Notes under the pieces: model-generated
What the model was told of the DNA's origin: nothing
The model's database searches: none
The model's input: only the letters and a program-made list of their open reading frames with translations
In this document: positions 35,979 to 44,480 of the stretch, piece by piece
Numbering within the stretch: the stretch's first letter is position 1
Layout: every line of letters starts with the position of its first letter
From: Arthrobacter sp. M2012083
GTDB lineage: Bacteria; Actinomycetota; Actinomycetes; Actinomycetales; Micrococcaceae
Length of the DNA: 64,000 nt
Direction of reading: 5' to 3'
Assembly: GCF_000281065.1 (NCBI RefSeq)
Contig: NZ_AKKK01000006.1
Span: 62,001-126,000 of the forward strand
Translations under genes and position numbers: made by a program

Positions 35979-37220
35979 GTGAAGGCCAACTCCGGGCCGC
36001 GGCATATCGTCATGGACGAGCTCTCCCACGGGGTGGTGGACAAACTCGATCCCGAGTCGGCTGCGTTCATCAATACCAGCGGCCTGGCCAAAGCGTCGCC
36101 CATGGGCATGGGCCTTTACCGGATTGAGCCCGTTGGCAAGGTGGGGTCCGTCCGAACCTCCACGGTGCAGCTTGAAGTCCGTCCCAAGGATCGGCTGGGC
36201 CTGAGCCGGCTTCTCTTCCTGCTCAGCTACGCCGGGGACCAAGGCTTCCGGGACCATTCCGTGGAGGCCGTGGAGCACCCGGATTTGTGGAGTGCGTTGG
36301 CCGAATCGCTCGCTCTATTGGCAGATAAAGCCCTGAGCCGTGGCGTCCTGCAGGGCTACCTGACCGTGGAAGAGTCCCTGCGCACCGTCAAGGGCCGCAT
36401 CCGTATCTCGGACCAGATTTCCCGACGCCCCGGAATGATGGTGCCGCTGGAGGTCTCCTACGACGAATTCACTGAGGACATCGCCGAGAACCGCATCCTC
36501 CGTGCCGCGTTGGAGCGCATGGGAAAAGTTCCCGGGGTTCGGCCGGATGTCCTGAGCCGTTTGCGGCAGCTCAAGGGAAAGCTCGACGCCGTCACCCGGC
36601 TTCAGTCCGGAGCGCCGCTGCCGCCGTGGCGCGCCAGCAGGATGAACCTCAGGTATCACGCCGTCCTGCGCCTGTCCGAAGTAATTCTGCGCAATGCCTC
36701 CGCCGAGGCCGGCGAGGGCAAGCAGCAAACCGCGTCCTTCGTGGTGGACATGGGCCAGGTGTTTGAAGAATTCGTGGGCACCGCACTCAGGTCCGCCATG
36801 AGTGCCCATCCGGGGGAGATGCGCCTCCACTACGGAGCGCTGCTCAACGAGGCCGTCAGGGACTCTGATCGCCTGACTGTCCGCCCTGACGCCGTCCACT
36901 TCCTGGGTGGCCGCCCCGTGGTGGTCTATGACTCCAAATACCAAGCAGCCTCCGACGCCGGTGCCTCCCTGAGCGCGGACCACTACCAGTTGCTGGCGTA
37001 CTGCACGGCCCTCAGGGTTCCCACCGCGTGGCTCGTCTACGCCGGGGCGGGGGAGATAAAACTCCGCCGCATCCTCAACACGGACATCGACATCGTGGAA
37101 TACCCGCTGGACCTGTCCCTGCCGCCGTCGGAAATCCTGGCCGCTGTGGCTGACCTGGCCGAACAATCATGGGGCGAAGTTGTACGCCAAGCTGTGGCGG
37201 GCCGCTCGGCGTCGGACTAG
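35979..37220 (+). CDS. mcrC: McrC-like nuclease subunit
   Basis: The 413-residue reading (start uncertain) matches McrC: an N-terminal beta domain (RHIVMDELSHGVVDKLDPESAAFI, GLYRIEPVG) and a C-terminal PD-(D/E)XK nuclease fold with RPDAVHFLGGRPVVVYDSKYQ as the catalytic core. The first strand continues upstream of ATG 36012, so GTG 35979 or GTG 35964 is more likely, but neither has a good SD. A TTG at 35904 overlapping mcrB is also open. With McrB it should form a GTP-driven endonuclease against methylated or modified DNA. Confidence 0.8.
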   Translation: MKANSGPRHIVMDELSHGVVDKLDPESAAFINTSGLAKASPMGMGLYRIEPVGKVGSVRTSTVQLEVRPKDRLGLSRLLFLLSYAGDQGFRDHSVEAVEHPDLWSALAESLALLADKALSRGVLQGYLTVEESLRTVKGRIRISDQISRRPGMMVPLEVSYDEFTEDIAENRILRAALERMGKVPGVRPDVLSRLRQLKGKLDAVTRLQSGAPLPPWRASRMNLRYHAVLRLSEVILRNASAEAGEGKQQTASFVVDMGQVFEEFVGTALRSAMSAHPGEMRLHYGALLNEAVRDSDRLTVRPDAVHFLGGRPVVVYDSKYQAASDAGASLSADHYQLLAYCTALRVPTAWLVYAGAGEIKLRRILNTDIDIVEYPLDLSLPPSEILAAVADLAEQSWGEVVRQAVAGRSASD

Positions 37221-37253
37221 CCTGATAACTAGATCTTCACGGATGGAGGCATC

Positions 37254-37514
37254 ATGGCCCGCAAGAAATCGTGGCGCGATATGACCAAAGGCCAACGCAT
37301 CATGCTGTTGGTCAGTGGCGCGGTGAATATGGCCCTCTTGGGTGCTGCGCAGAGAAGCATCGGCAAGACCCCGGACGAGCAGATCCGGGGCAAGAAGGCC
37401 ATCTGGCGGGCGGTCTCCTTCATCAACTTCTTCGGGCCCGTCAGCTACTTCCTCTTCGGCCGCCGTCGGGATGCAGAGGGTGCAGGGACTGGCGCAGCAC
37501 GAGTAAGGCACTGA
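37254..37514 (+). CDS. Small membrane protein of the PLD-nuclease N-terminal (PLDc_N) type
   Basis: The 86-residue protein has a GGAGGCATC before ATG 37254. A basic head is followed by two short hydrophobic segments (IMLLVSGAVNMALLGAA; VSFINFFGPVSYFLFGRRRD). The second, with its FFGPVxYFxFGRR ending, is the PLDc_N motif. Such stand-alone proteins are common in actinobacteria and of unknown function. It lies 34 bp after mcrC and ends 3 bp before the convergent histidine kinase gene. Confidence 0.7.
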   Translation: MARKKSWRDMTKGQRIMLLVSGAVNMALLGAAQRSIGKTPDEQIRGKKAIWRAVSFINFFGPVSYFLFGRRRDAEGAGTGAARVRH

Positions 37515-37517
37515 CGG

Positions 37518-39188
37518 CTAGGCGGGCATCTTGACTGTAAAAGTGGTGCCCTGACCGGGGACACTCTCCAAGGTGATGGTCCCGCCGTGGGCTTCAACAA
37601 TGGCTTTGCTGATGGGCAACCCAAGCCCGACGCCCGGGATGGCACTCTTGCGTACCCCGCCGGCGCGGAAGAACTTGGTGAAAGCCTCGGCCTGCTCCTC
37701 TTCGTTCATTCCCATCCCGGTGTCAGTGACCCGGCAGAAAACAAAGTCCTGCTCCTCCCAGGCAGCTACTTCCACATCGCCGCCGTCGGGAGAGTACTTG
37801 ATCGCGTTGGACACCAGATTGTCCAGCACCTGCGCAATCCGTGATGAGTCAACATGGGCTTCCAGCGCATCCGGGAGGTCCACCGACAGCCGGATGCCGG
37901 CCTTGGCCGCGCGCGGTTCTGCAGAGGTGACGCTGCCCCGCACCAACTCCGCCACGTCCACTGAGTGCGGCTGAATGACGATCTGGCCCGAGCGCACGGC
38001 CAGTAGGTCCGAGACGAGGGTCAGCAGCCGCTCCGCGTTGCGCCGGACGATGTCGAGTTGTTTGTGTGCCCGGGCATCGAGGGCGTCCGGCTCGTCCAGG
38101 ATGAGCTCGACGTAGCCAAGGATGGACGTCAACGGGGTACGGAATTCGTGGGAGACATTGGCAACGAAGTCGTCCTTGGCGGCCAGCGCGTTCACCAGGT
38201 CCGTGACGTCGCTGAACACCACCACGGAACCGGCGAATTTCCCGCCGTCGTCCACCATGGGCCGTGCGCTCGTGGTGAAGGCTCGTTGTTCGCTTCCCGC
38301 GCCCAACCACACCAACTGGTCCGTGAATCGTTCGCCCAGGACGGCCCGACGCACCGGTCGCCTGTCCGCAGGCAACGGCGTTGTCCTGTCAATGTCGAAG
38401 ACCAGCAACTGGGATTCATTGGGATCGTCGTTGTCCGGGGGAGTTGCCAGGGCATGTGTTTGCCGTTGGCGGCGGTTCATGAGGATGTCGTGCCCGTCGC
38501 CATCCACGGCCACCACGCCCAGCGGCAGGGCTTCCATGACAGTGTTGAGGAGCCGTTCCTGCTTTGTACTGACGCTCAGAGCTTCCTTGAGTGCCTCGTC
38601 CTTCTCTTCGAGGGCGCGCTGCTGGCGGACCATGCTCAGCGTCAGGACGCTGACGGAAATTCCAATTCCCAGCATGAGGATAGGGAACAGGAGCGGCTTG
38701 GTGAAGTCCTGTTCGCTGAGGGTTCCACGCGCGAACAGGGGAACCCAGACGATTCCCAACGGTCCCAGGAAGGACAAGACAATGGCGAGCTTCGGGTACA
38801 GCCCTGAAGCACAAAGCCAGATGACCGGGAGTACCACCAGGACACTGAGCCCGGTGATGGATTCCATCGCACCTTCGCGGGCGAACCCGATGGAGACCAT
38901 GTCCAGGATGGGGATGCTGAGGAAGCTGGCGAAGGGGAGCCGGTGCCACGGCACAATGATGCACAGTGCCAGCAGGAGTGCCTGGCTCAGCAGGAAAATG
39001 AGGAACAGCGGATTTTCAAGAGTGGCGGGGAAGTACAGCCAAACCAGGATGGCTGAAATACAGACACACACAGACAACGGCAGTTGGCTGAGGACAACGC
39101 GCATACGCAGGGTATGTTCATGGAAAGAGCGCCTAAAAACCAACAATTTCTTTTTTTCACCAATATCCCAAGTTGAAGGGTGGGTCAT
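37518..39188 (-). CDS. Membrane-bound sensor histidine kinase
   Basis: The 556-residue protein begins with about six hydrophobic segments (residues 30-190) joined by a short coiled coil to a PAS-like domain (about 210-325, GVVAVDGDGHDILMNRRQ). HisKA and HATPase domains follow: FVANVSHEFRTPLTSILGYVELIL (phospho-accepting His in the H box), DNLVSNAIKYSPDGG (N box), DTGMGM (G1) and GVGLGLPISKAIVEAHGG (G2). It is divergent from an OmpR-type regulator 99 bp away, making a two-component pair that may sense a membrane-linked signal. Confidence 0.9.
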   Translation of the reverse strand: MTHPSTWDIGEKKKLLVFRRSFHEHTLRMRVVLSQLPLSVCVCISAILVWLYFPATLENPLFLIFLLSQALLLALCIIVPWHRLPFASFLSIPILDMVSIGFAREGAMESITGLSVLVVLPVIWLCASGLYPKLAIVLSFLGPLGIVWVPLFARGTLSEQDFTKPLLFPILMLGIGISVSVLTLSMVRQQRALEEKDEALKEALSVSTKQERLLNTVMEALPLGVVAVDGDGHDILMNRRQRQTHALATPPDNDDPNESQLLVFDIDRTTPLPADRRPVRRAVLGERFTDQLVWLGAGSEQRAFTTSARPMVDDGGKFAGSVVVFSDVTDLVNALAAKDDFVANVSHEFRTPLTSILGYVELILDEPDALDARAHKQLDIVRRNAERLLTLVSDLLAVRSGQIVIQPHSVDVAELVRGSVTSAEPRAAKAGIRLSVDLPDALEAHVDSSRIAQVLDNLVSNAIKYSPDGGDVEVAAWEEQDFVFCRVTDTGMGMNEEEQAEAFTKFFRAGGVRKSAIPGVGLGLPISKAIVEAHGGTITLESVPGQGTTFTVKMPA

Positions 39189-39287
39189 GGCACATCCACC
39201 AAAGATACGGAAGAAAGTCGGTTCATGAGATCAGCCTAACCATAATGGATATACTTCTGAGGTTATCGAAGGGGCTGAGGGGCAGCG

Positions 39288-40028
39288 ATGAGTGAAGCAC
39301 GTGTGGGGCTGGTCATTGAAGATGACCAGGATATCCGCGAATTGGTACGCGTAGTTCTATCCCAGGCGGGATTTGATGTACATGTCGCGTCCACGGGATC
39401 CGCAGGTGTGACATCGGCCCGCGAGCTGAATCCGGACGTTATTACGTTGGATCTCGGCCTCCCCGATATTGATGGTTTTGAGGTGGCACGCCAGATCCGG
39501 AAATCATCCGACGCCTACATCATCATGTTGACGGCACGCGCCGAAGAGCTCGATACCCTCATGGGTTTGGAAGCCGGCGGCGACGACTACCTCACCAAGC
39601 CTTTCCGTCCCCGGGAACTGCGCGCCCGCGTTGAAGCCATGATGCGGCGTCCCCGCGCGTCGTCGGAATCCAAGGGCGTGCCGGAAGAAGTGGATCCCGA
39701 AGTGAGCCACAATGGGCTGGCCGTTTCTGCCGGTTCCCGCACCGCGGTCCTCAACGGCAAAGAGCTCAAGCTGACCCGCACGGAGTTCGACCTCTTACTT
39801 GCATTGCTGGAGACCGGCAGGATAGTGCGGACCAAGGCAGACCTCGCGCGTCGACTACGCAACGAACCGTACGACGTCGGCAGTTACGTCAGCGACGCAG
39901 ATGAGCGTGCCGTTGAGGTACATATGGGAAACCTGCGCAAGAAGCTCGGCGATAGCATCCAGGCACCACGCTGGCTTGAGACCGTCCGCGGGGTTGGCTA
40001 CCGGCTGGCTCCCTCAAGCAACAACTAA
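39288..40028 (+). CDS. OmpR-family response regulator
   Basis: The 246-residue protein has a receiver domain with acidic pocket EDDQD, phospho-acceptor Asp55 (ITLDLGLPDIDG), the switch Thr in MLTAR and Lys in LTKPF. An OmpR winged-helix domain follows (LKLTRTEFDLLLALLETG, RAVEVHMGNLRKKLG, TVRGVGYRLA). GAGGGG precedes the ATG and a TATACT box lies 34 nt upstream. It is the likely partner of the divergent histidine kinase, with the 99-bp gap holding both promoters. Confidence 0.92.
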   Translation: MSEARVGLVIEDDQDIRELVRVVLSQAGFDVHVASTGSAGVTSARELNPDVITLDLGLPDIDGFEVARQIRKSSDAYIIMLTARAEELDTLMGLEAGGDDYLTKPFRPRELRARVEAMMRRPRASSESKGVPEEVDPEVSHNGLAVSAGSRTAVLNGKELKLTRTEFDLLLALLETGRIVRTKADLARRLRNEPYDVGSYVSDADERAVEVHMGNLRKKLGDSIQAPRWLETVRGVGYRLAPSSNN

Positions 40029-40054
40029 ACAGACCCAGCTGCCACCTGCCTGGG

Positions 40055-40375
40055 CTAGCCGACGCGCAAAGGCTCTGCAGCAACCACGGGATGGTCACGG
40101 CCCGGATTGCCCACCCCGCCCGCACCCTTCGGCGACCCCAGTTCCTCGAAGAACTCAACGTTGGCCCTGACGTAATCGGCCCATTCGTCCGGGACATCGT
40201 CCACGTAATAGATCGCTTCGACGGGACACACGGGATCGCACGCGCCGCAGTCCACACATTCGGACGGGTGGATGTAGAGCGAGCGATCGCCCTCGTAGAT
40301 GCAATCCACCGGGCATTCCTGGATGCATGCCTTGTCTTTCACATCCACGCAAGGCTGGGCGATCACGTAGCTCAT
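40055..40375 (-). CDS. fdxA: 7Fe ferredoxin
   Basis: The 106-residue protein is a classical actinobacterial 7Fe-8S ferredoxin. Its N-terminal cysteines (CVDVKDKACIQECPVDC) and the CVDCGACDPVCP motif bind the [3Fe-4S] and [4Fe-4S] clusters. WADYVRANVEFF in the tail is also typical of FdxA. It is 6 bp downstream of the aldehyde dehydrogenase gene and may be the last gene of that operon, possibly supplying electrons to or from a redox step, but FdxA is also often a housekeeping gene. Confidence 0.92.
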   Translation of the reverse strand: MSYVIAQPCVDVKDKACIQECPVDCIYEGDRSLYIHPSECVDCGACDPVCPVEAIYYVDDVPDEWADYVRANVEFFEELGSPKGAGGVGNPGRDHPVVAAEPLRVG

Positions 40376-40381
40376 GGCCCG

Positions 40382-41866
40382 CTACACGCCCGTGTAAACG
40401 GTTTTGCCCCATGTATAGAAGTCCAGGGCGGACCTGCCTTGCTCCCGGAACGTGTTGGTTGATGAATCCTTCACACCACCGAAGGGAACGTTAAGGTCCA
40501 AGCCTGCGGTGGGGCGGTTTACCTTGACCACGCCCGCCTGCGCCCGCGCAGCGAAGTCCGTTGCGACGGCCAACGAGTCCGTGCAGATGCCGGCGGTGAG
40601 GCCGTAGCGGGAGTCGTTGATGGCATTCACTCCGGCATCGTAATCGGCCACTTCAAGTACCGTAACTACCGGCCCAAAGATCTCTTCCGTTACCGCTGGG
40701 TCGTCCATCGGCAGGTCGGTGAGGACTGCGGCCGGAAAGAACAGAGGACCGTTCGGGTCGCCGTCGTAGCTGCCGTGAAGGAGGGTGGCGCCTCGTTCGA
40801 CGGCGGTGCGCACCGCGGCTTGGTCCTGCCCGAATTGCTGCCTGCTCACTACAGCCCCCATTCGCGTGCCGCCTCCCAGGCCGTCACCTGTGGTGTAAGC
40901 AGCGGCCTCCTCAACCAAAGCCTCCGTGAAGGCAGCGCGGATTCCCGGCGTCACGTAAACGCGCGAGGTTGCTGTGCACGCCTGGCCCGTCAGGCCAAAA
41001 GCACCGGCGGCTACCACCTGCGCGGCTTTGCGGGCATCCGCGTCATCGAGGACCAAGACCCCGTTTTTGCCTCCCATTTCCAAGTGGACCCGGGCGCGAC
41101 GAGCGTTCAAAATTTCCTGCAGTCCCAGGCCCACGTTGGTTGAGCCGGTGAAGGAAAGGCCAGCGATGCGTGGATCACGGGCCAAAGCATCCCCCACCAC
41201 GCTTCCCTTGCCGTGCACCACGTTGAACACTCCGGCCGGAAGCCCGGCATCCTGCAGGGCACGTGCCAGGTGCATGGCGGACAGCGGAGTGAGCTCGGCG
41301 GGCTTGATGACAACGGTGTTGCCGCTGATCAGCGCAGGGGCCGTCTTCCATGCCGGGATGGCAATGGGGAAGTTCCAGGGGGTAATCAGGCCGATAACGC
41401 CCAACGGCTCCCGGCGTGTGGTGATGGTGGTGTCCGGCAAACCACTGGGGAGGACCTCTCCCGTGGCTGCCCAACCGAGGGAGCCAAAGAACCGGAGGAC
41501 GTCAGAGGCACGTTTGACCTCGCCTTTGGCCTCGCCCAGTGTTTTCCCTTCTTCACGGACCAGGTCTTCGGCGATTGCGGCCTGGCGTTCGCTCAACAGG
41601 TTGCCGGCAGCGATGAGTATGGCGCCGCGGGACGGTGCGGGGAGCATTGCCCAAGCCGGCTGGGCAGCGGCAGCGGCGGTGATGGCGGCGTCCACGTCGT
41701 GGGCTGTGCCGCTGGGGGAGAGGGCCGCCTGCTGGTCGGGACGTGCCGGGTTCATCCGCTGGGTGTCAGGCTCGCCGAGCCATTCGCCGTTGATGAGGTG
41801 TTGGGCGGAGATGTCCCGCTGGGAGGTGAGGCTCTTCGCTTCAGGGGCAAGGGCTGTGGACGTCAT
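40382..41866 (-). CDS. Aldehyde dehydrogenase (ketoglutaric-semialdehyde-dehydrogenase-like)
   Basis: The 494-residue enzyme has the NAD(P)-binding segment, the general-base Glu in LEMGGKN and the catalytic Cys in GLTGQACTATSRVYV. EEIFGPVV marks the C-terminal half. The tail VKVNRPTAGLDLNVPFGGVKDSS...REQGR resembles alpha-ketoglutaric semialdehyde dehydrogenases more than benzaldehyde types. It oxidises an aldehyde to the acid with NAD(P)+. It lies in a minus-strand operon with a DapA-family lyase and an SDR, consistent with a sugar-acid, hydroxy-acid or aromatic side-chain degradation route. Confidence 0.85.
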   Translation of the reverse strand: MTSTALAPEAKSLTSQRDISAQHLINGEWLGEPDTQRMNPARPDQQAALSPSGTAHDVDAAITAAAAAQPAWAMLPAPSRGAILIAAGNLLSERQAAIAEDLVREEGKTLGEAKGEVKRASDVLRFFGSLGWAATGEVLPSGLPDTTITTRREPLGVIGLITPWNFPIAIPAWKTAPALISGNTVVIKPAELTPLSAMHLARALQDAGLPAGVFNVVHGKGSVVGDALARDPRIAGLSFTGSTNVGLGLQEILNARRARVHLEMGGKNGVLVLDDADARKAAQVVAAGAFGLTGQACTATSRVYVTPGIRAAFTEALVEEAAAYTTGDGLGGGTRMGAVVSRQQFGQDQAAVRTAVERGATLLHGSYDGDPNGPLFFPAAVLTDLPMDDPAVTEEIFGPVVTVLEVADYDAGVNAINDSRYGLTAGICTDSLAVATDFAARAQAGVVKVNRPTAGLDLNVPFGGVKDSSTNTFREQGRSALDFYTWGKTVYTGV

Positions 41867-41893
41867 TGTATTTCCTTTGAAAGTGGTGGGGGG

Positions 41894-42706
41894 CTAGAGG
41901 CTGCGGATCAGGCCGCCGTCGCACCTGAGTGCGACGCCGGTGATGTACGACGCCGGGGCGCTGCACAGGAAGGCGGCAGCGGCACCGAACTCGGCGGGTT
42001 CTCCATAGCGACGGGCAGGGATGGTCTTGCGCGATTCGAGTCGGATCTCCTCGGCCGTGGTGCCCCGCCGTTTGGCGGCGGCGTGATCCAGCTGGGCCAC
42101 GCGGTCCGTGGCGATCCGGCCGGGGAGGAGCAGGTTCACAGTCACTTCGTCCAAGGCCACTTCGGCAGCGAGGGTCTTGAGGTAGCCGGCCAAGGCGGCC
42201 CGGCCGGTATTGGACACGGCCAGATTGGGCAGTGGCGCCGTGACGCCGCTGGAACCGATGGCCAAGATCCTGCCCCAGCGCCGTTCCCGCATTCCAGGCA
42301 GTACCTGGGAGACCAGCGCATGGTGCGGCTTGACCAGGATGTCGAACGCCGCACCGAGTTCGTCGGAGCTCAGTGTTGCCGCCGCACCCGGTTTGGGGCC
42401 GGGGCCATTGAGGACCAGGATGTCGATGGGGCCGAGGTCCGCCACGGTCTGTTCGACGGCTGACTCGATGCCCACGGACGTGGTGAGGTCGGCCTCGATG
42501 GCCACGGCGTCAAAACCGCTGGTACCAAGGGAACCGCTTCCGTAGGCGGCCTGCAGTTCCTCGACGATTTCCTTGGCACGGTCCCGACGGCGGCCGACGA
42601 TCGCCACCCGCACGCCTTCGGCAGCCAACGCCCGTGCCACGGCAAGGCCCAGACCACCCGTGGAAGCGGCTACCAGGGCAGTCTTTCCGGAGATTCCGAG
42701 ATCCAT
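41894..42706 (-). CDS. SDR-family protein lacking the YxxxK motif
   Basis: The 270-residue protein has a Rossmann fold with the SDR cofactor motif VAASTGGLGLA and the LVLNGPG equivalent of NNAG. The catalytic YxxxK is replaced by SNTGR in the matching place (NLAVSNTGRAALAGYLKTLA). This divergent subgroup keeps the fold and C-terminal PGRIATDRV, but the missing Tyr/Lys make ordinary keto-reduction doubtful. The start codon overlaps the stop of the DapA-like gene (TGATG), so it is translationally coupled inside the catabolic operon. Confidence 0.8.
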   Translation of the reverse strand: MDLGISGKTALVAASTGGLGLAVARALAAEGVRVAIVGRRRDRAKEIVEELQAAYGSGSLGTSGFDAVAIEADLTTSVGIESAVEQTVADLGPIDILVLNGPGPKPGAAATLSSDELGAAFDILVKPHHALVSQVLPGMRERRWGRILAIGSSGVTAPLPNLAVSNTGRAALAGYLKTLAAEVALDEVTVNLLLPGRIATDRVAQLDHAAAKRRGTTAEEIRLESRKTIPARRYGEPAEFGAAAAFLCSAPASYITGVALRCDGGLIRSL

Positions 42707-43641
42707 CAGAAGCTCCCCGCTATGGTCTTCGCGGCATCGAGTGCCGTGGCGGCCTCGCGGAGGTGTGTGCCCATGCTGCTTCGGAGGTCCTCAGGGAAGC
42801 CCGCAGCCGGTGCACGGACCCCGGAGTCCTTGACGAGGCCACGCTCGCGCAGGCACTCCTTGCGGATAGCCAAGGCCACCTTGGCCTGCTGCTCGAAGTT
42901 GATCAGGGGCAGGTACGGCAGCAGTTCACGCCGGGCGGCGTCATAGCCTTCCTCCTGCCACGCCCTGACACACGCGATGAGTGCCTCGGGATAGGAGAAG
43001 CCGGTCATGGCGCCGGAAGCGCCGGCCATGAGTTCGTCCAGCAGCCCCTGCCCGCCCAAGCCGCCAAAGATCGACACCTCGACGGCGGCACTCAGCTCCG
43101 CGATCGCGACGCTGGTGGGCGGTGCTTCGGCCTTGACGGCGATCACGAAGTCGCACGAAGCAACCACCGCGATCAAGGCCTTGGAGGCGATGCTGACACC
43201 ACTGGCCAGCGGATAGTCCTGCAGGACGACGTTGGCGCCGGTGGCCCGGTGAATGGCGTCCAGATGGGCGATGACCGTCTCAGGCCTGGCCGAGTTGGCC
43301 TGCACCATGACGGCCGCGAGGCGGCTTCCGGCCACGTCCTGTGCCGCAAGGACTTCTTCGATGGCCGGCCGGGTGGCCAGGGCGGTCACCCCCACCACCA
43401 ACGGAAGCGAGGTGCACTCGACGACGGTTTCCAGCACCTGGCAGCGTTCCTCGGCGGTTAGTGCAGCTGCTTCTCCAAAGACGCCCAAGACCGTAAGCCC
43501 GGTAGCCCCGATGGCTTGGTAGTGCTCCACGAGCTCCGCCAAGCTGTCCAAGTCCACGTCCAACGTGCTGCCCTGGAACGGCGTGGCAACAACGCCCCAC
43601 ACTCCAGCGGTCAGGGATTCGCGCGCAGAAGTCTGCTTCAT
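42706..43641 (-). CDS. DapA/N-acetylneuraminate lyase family protein
   Basis: ATG 43641 has AAGGAG 6 nt upstream, giving 311 residues. The TIM-barrel carries GVFGEAAALTAEER (equivalent to the GxxGE loop), the active-site Tyr in LQDYPLASG and the Schiff-base Lys in VIAVKAEA. Family members cleave, condense or dehydrate 2-keto acids (DapA, KDG aldolase, hydroxybenzylidenepyruvate aldolase, dehydratases). In an operon with a CoA-transferase, a crotonase and an aldehyde dehydrogenase, an aldolase or dehydratase step of an acid degradation route is likely. The substrate is unknown. Confidence 0.82.
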   Translation of the reverse strand: MKQTSARESLTAGVWGVVATPFQGSTLDVDLDSLAELVEHYQAIGATGLTVLGVFGEAAALTAEERCQVLETVVECTSLPLVVGVTALATRPAIEEVLAAQDVAGSRLAAVMVQANSARPETVIAHLDAIHRATGANVVLQDYPLASGVSIASKALIAVVASCDFVIAVKAEAPPTSVAIAELSAAVEVSIFGGLGGQGLLDELMAGASGAMTGFSYPEALIACVRAWQEEGYDAARRELLPYLPLINFEQQAKVALAIRKECLRERGLVKDSGVRAPAAGFPEDLRSSMGTHLREAATALDAAKTIAGSF

Positions 43642-43673
43642 CCGTATCTCCTTGTGATCGTTTGTGTCCTGCA

Positions 43674-44480
43674 TCAGCGCCCCGGCCAGGCCGGCGGACG
43701 CTTTTCCTGGAAGGCCCGGACGCCTTCGGTTGAGTCTTCACTGTCCAGGGCCGCCATCAGCGCGGGGAGGCGCTGGCCGCGTGCTTCCTTGGCCGTGAGG
43801 TGGGTGGTCCGGGTAACCATCTGCTTCACGGCCCGGACCGAGGTGGGGGCGCAGGAAAGGATCTGATCCACCCAGCGCTGCACTGCGGCGTCGAGCTCTT
43901 CAGCGGGAACTACCTCGTTGACCAAGCCCATGGACTGCATTTCGGCAGCGTCCGCTTTTCGGCCGGTCAACAACATGCCCATGGCCTGCGTGTGCGGAAT
44001 CCGCCGCACCAACTGGTGGATGCCGCCGTCGAGCGCCAATCGCCCGACCCGGGGCTCGGTCAAGCCGAATTTCGCGGCATCGGCGGCCACCACGATGTCT
44101 GCGCCGAGTACCATCTCCATGCCGCCGCCCAGGGCGTAGCCGTTGACGCGGGCGATCACCGGGATATCGAGGGTGGTGCGCAGGCTCAGGCCGCCGAAGC
44201 CGTTGGGATCGAGGCTTGCCCAGTATTCGAGGCCTGTCTTGTCCACGGCCGAGGCCGACATGTCTGCGCCAACCGAGAACGCACGGGATCCGGCACCCGT
44301 GATGACCACGGCACGCACCGAAGGATCGTTCTCCAGCTGGTCCCAGATCTCATTGAGCCGGGCCTGCGCGTGGGCATCGACGGCGTTGAGGACATGCTGA
44401 CGATCGATGACCACCGTTGCAACATGGTTCTCAATAGTGAGGGTGATGGCGTCAACGCGCTCTTCAACAGAGACAGTCAC
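43674..44480 (-). CDS. Enoyl-CoA hydratase/isomerase (crotonase) family protein
   Basis: The 268-residue protein starts at GTG 44480, which overlaps the CoA-transferase stop as GTGA. It has the crotonase oxyanion-hole elements FSVGADMSA and ALGGGMEMVLGADIV, with the acidic residue in TEPRVGRLALDGG. Crotonases hydrate or isomerise enoyl-CoAs or cleave beta-hydroxyacyl-CoA. The next gene upstream makes the acyl-CoA, so this enzyme probably processes that thioester. The tail REKRPPAWPGR is typical of short-chain hydratases of this group. Confidence 0.87.
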   Translation of the reverse strand: MTVSVEERVDAITLTIENHVATVVIDRQHVLNAVDAHAQARLNEIWDQLENDPSVRAVVITGAGSRAFSVGADMSASAVDKTGLEYWASLDPNGFGGLSLRTTLDIPVIARVNGYALGGGMEMVLGADIVVAADAAKFGLTEPRVGRLALDGGIHQLVRRIPHTQAMGMLLTGRKADAAEMQSMGLVNEVVPAEELDAAVQRWVDQILSCAPTSVRAVKQMVTRTTHLTAKEARGQRLPALMAALDSEDSTEGVRAFQEKRPPAWPGR

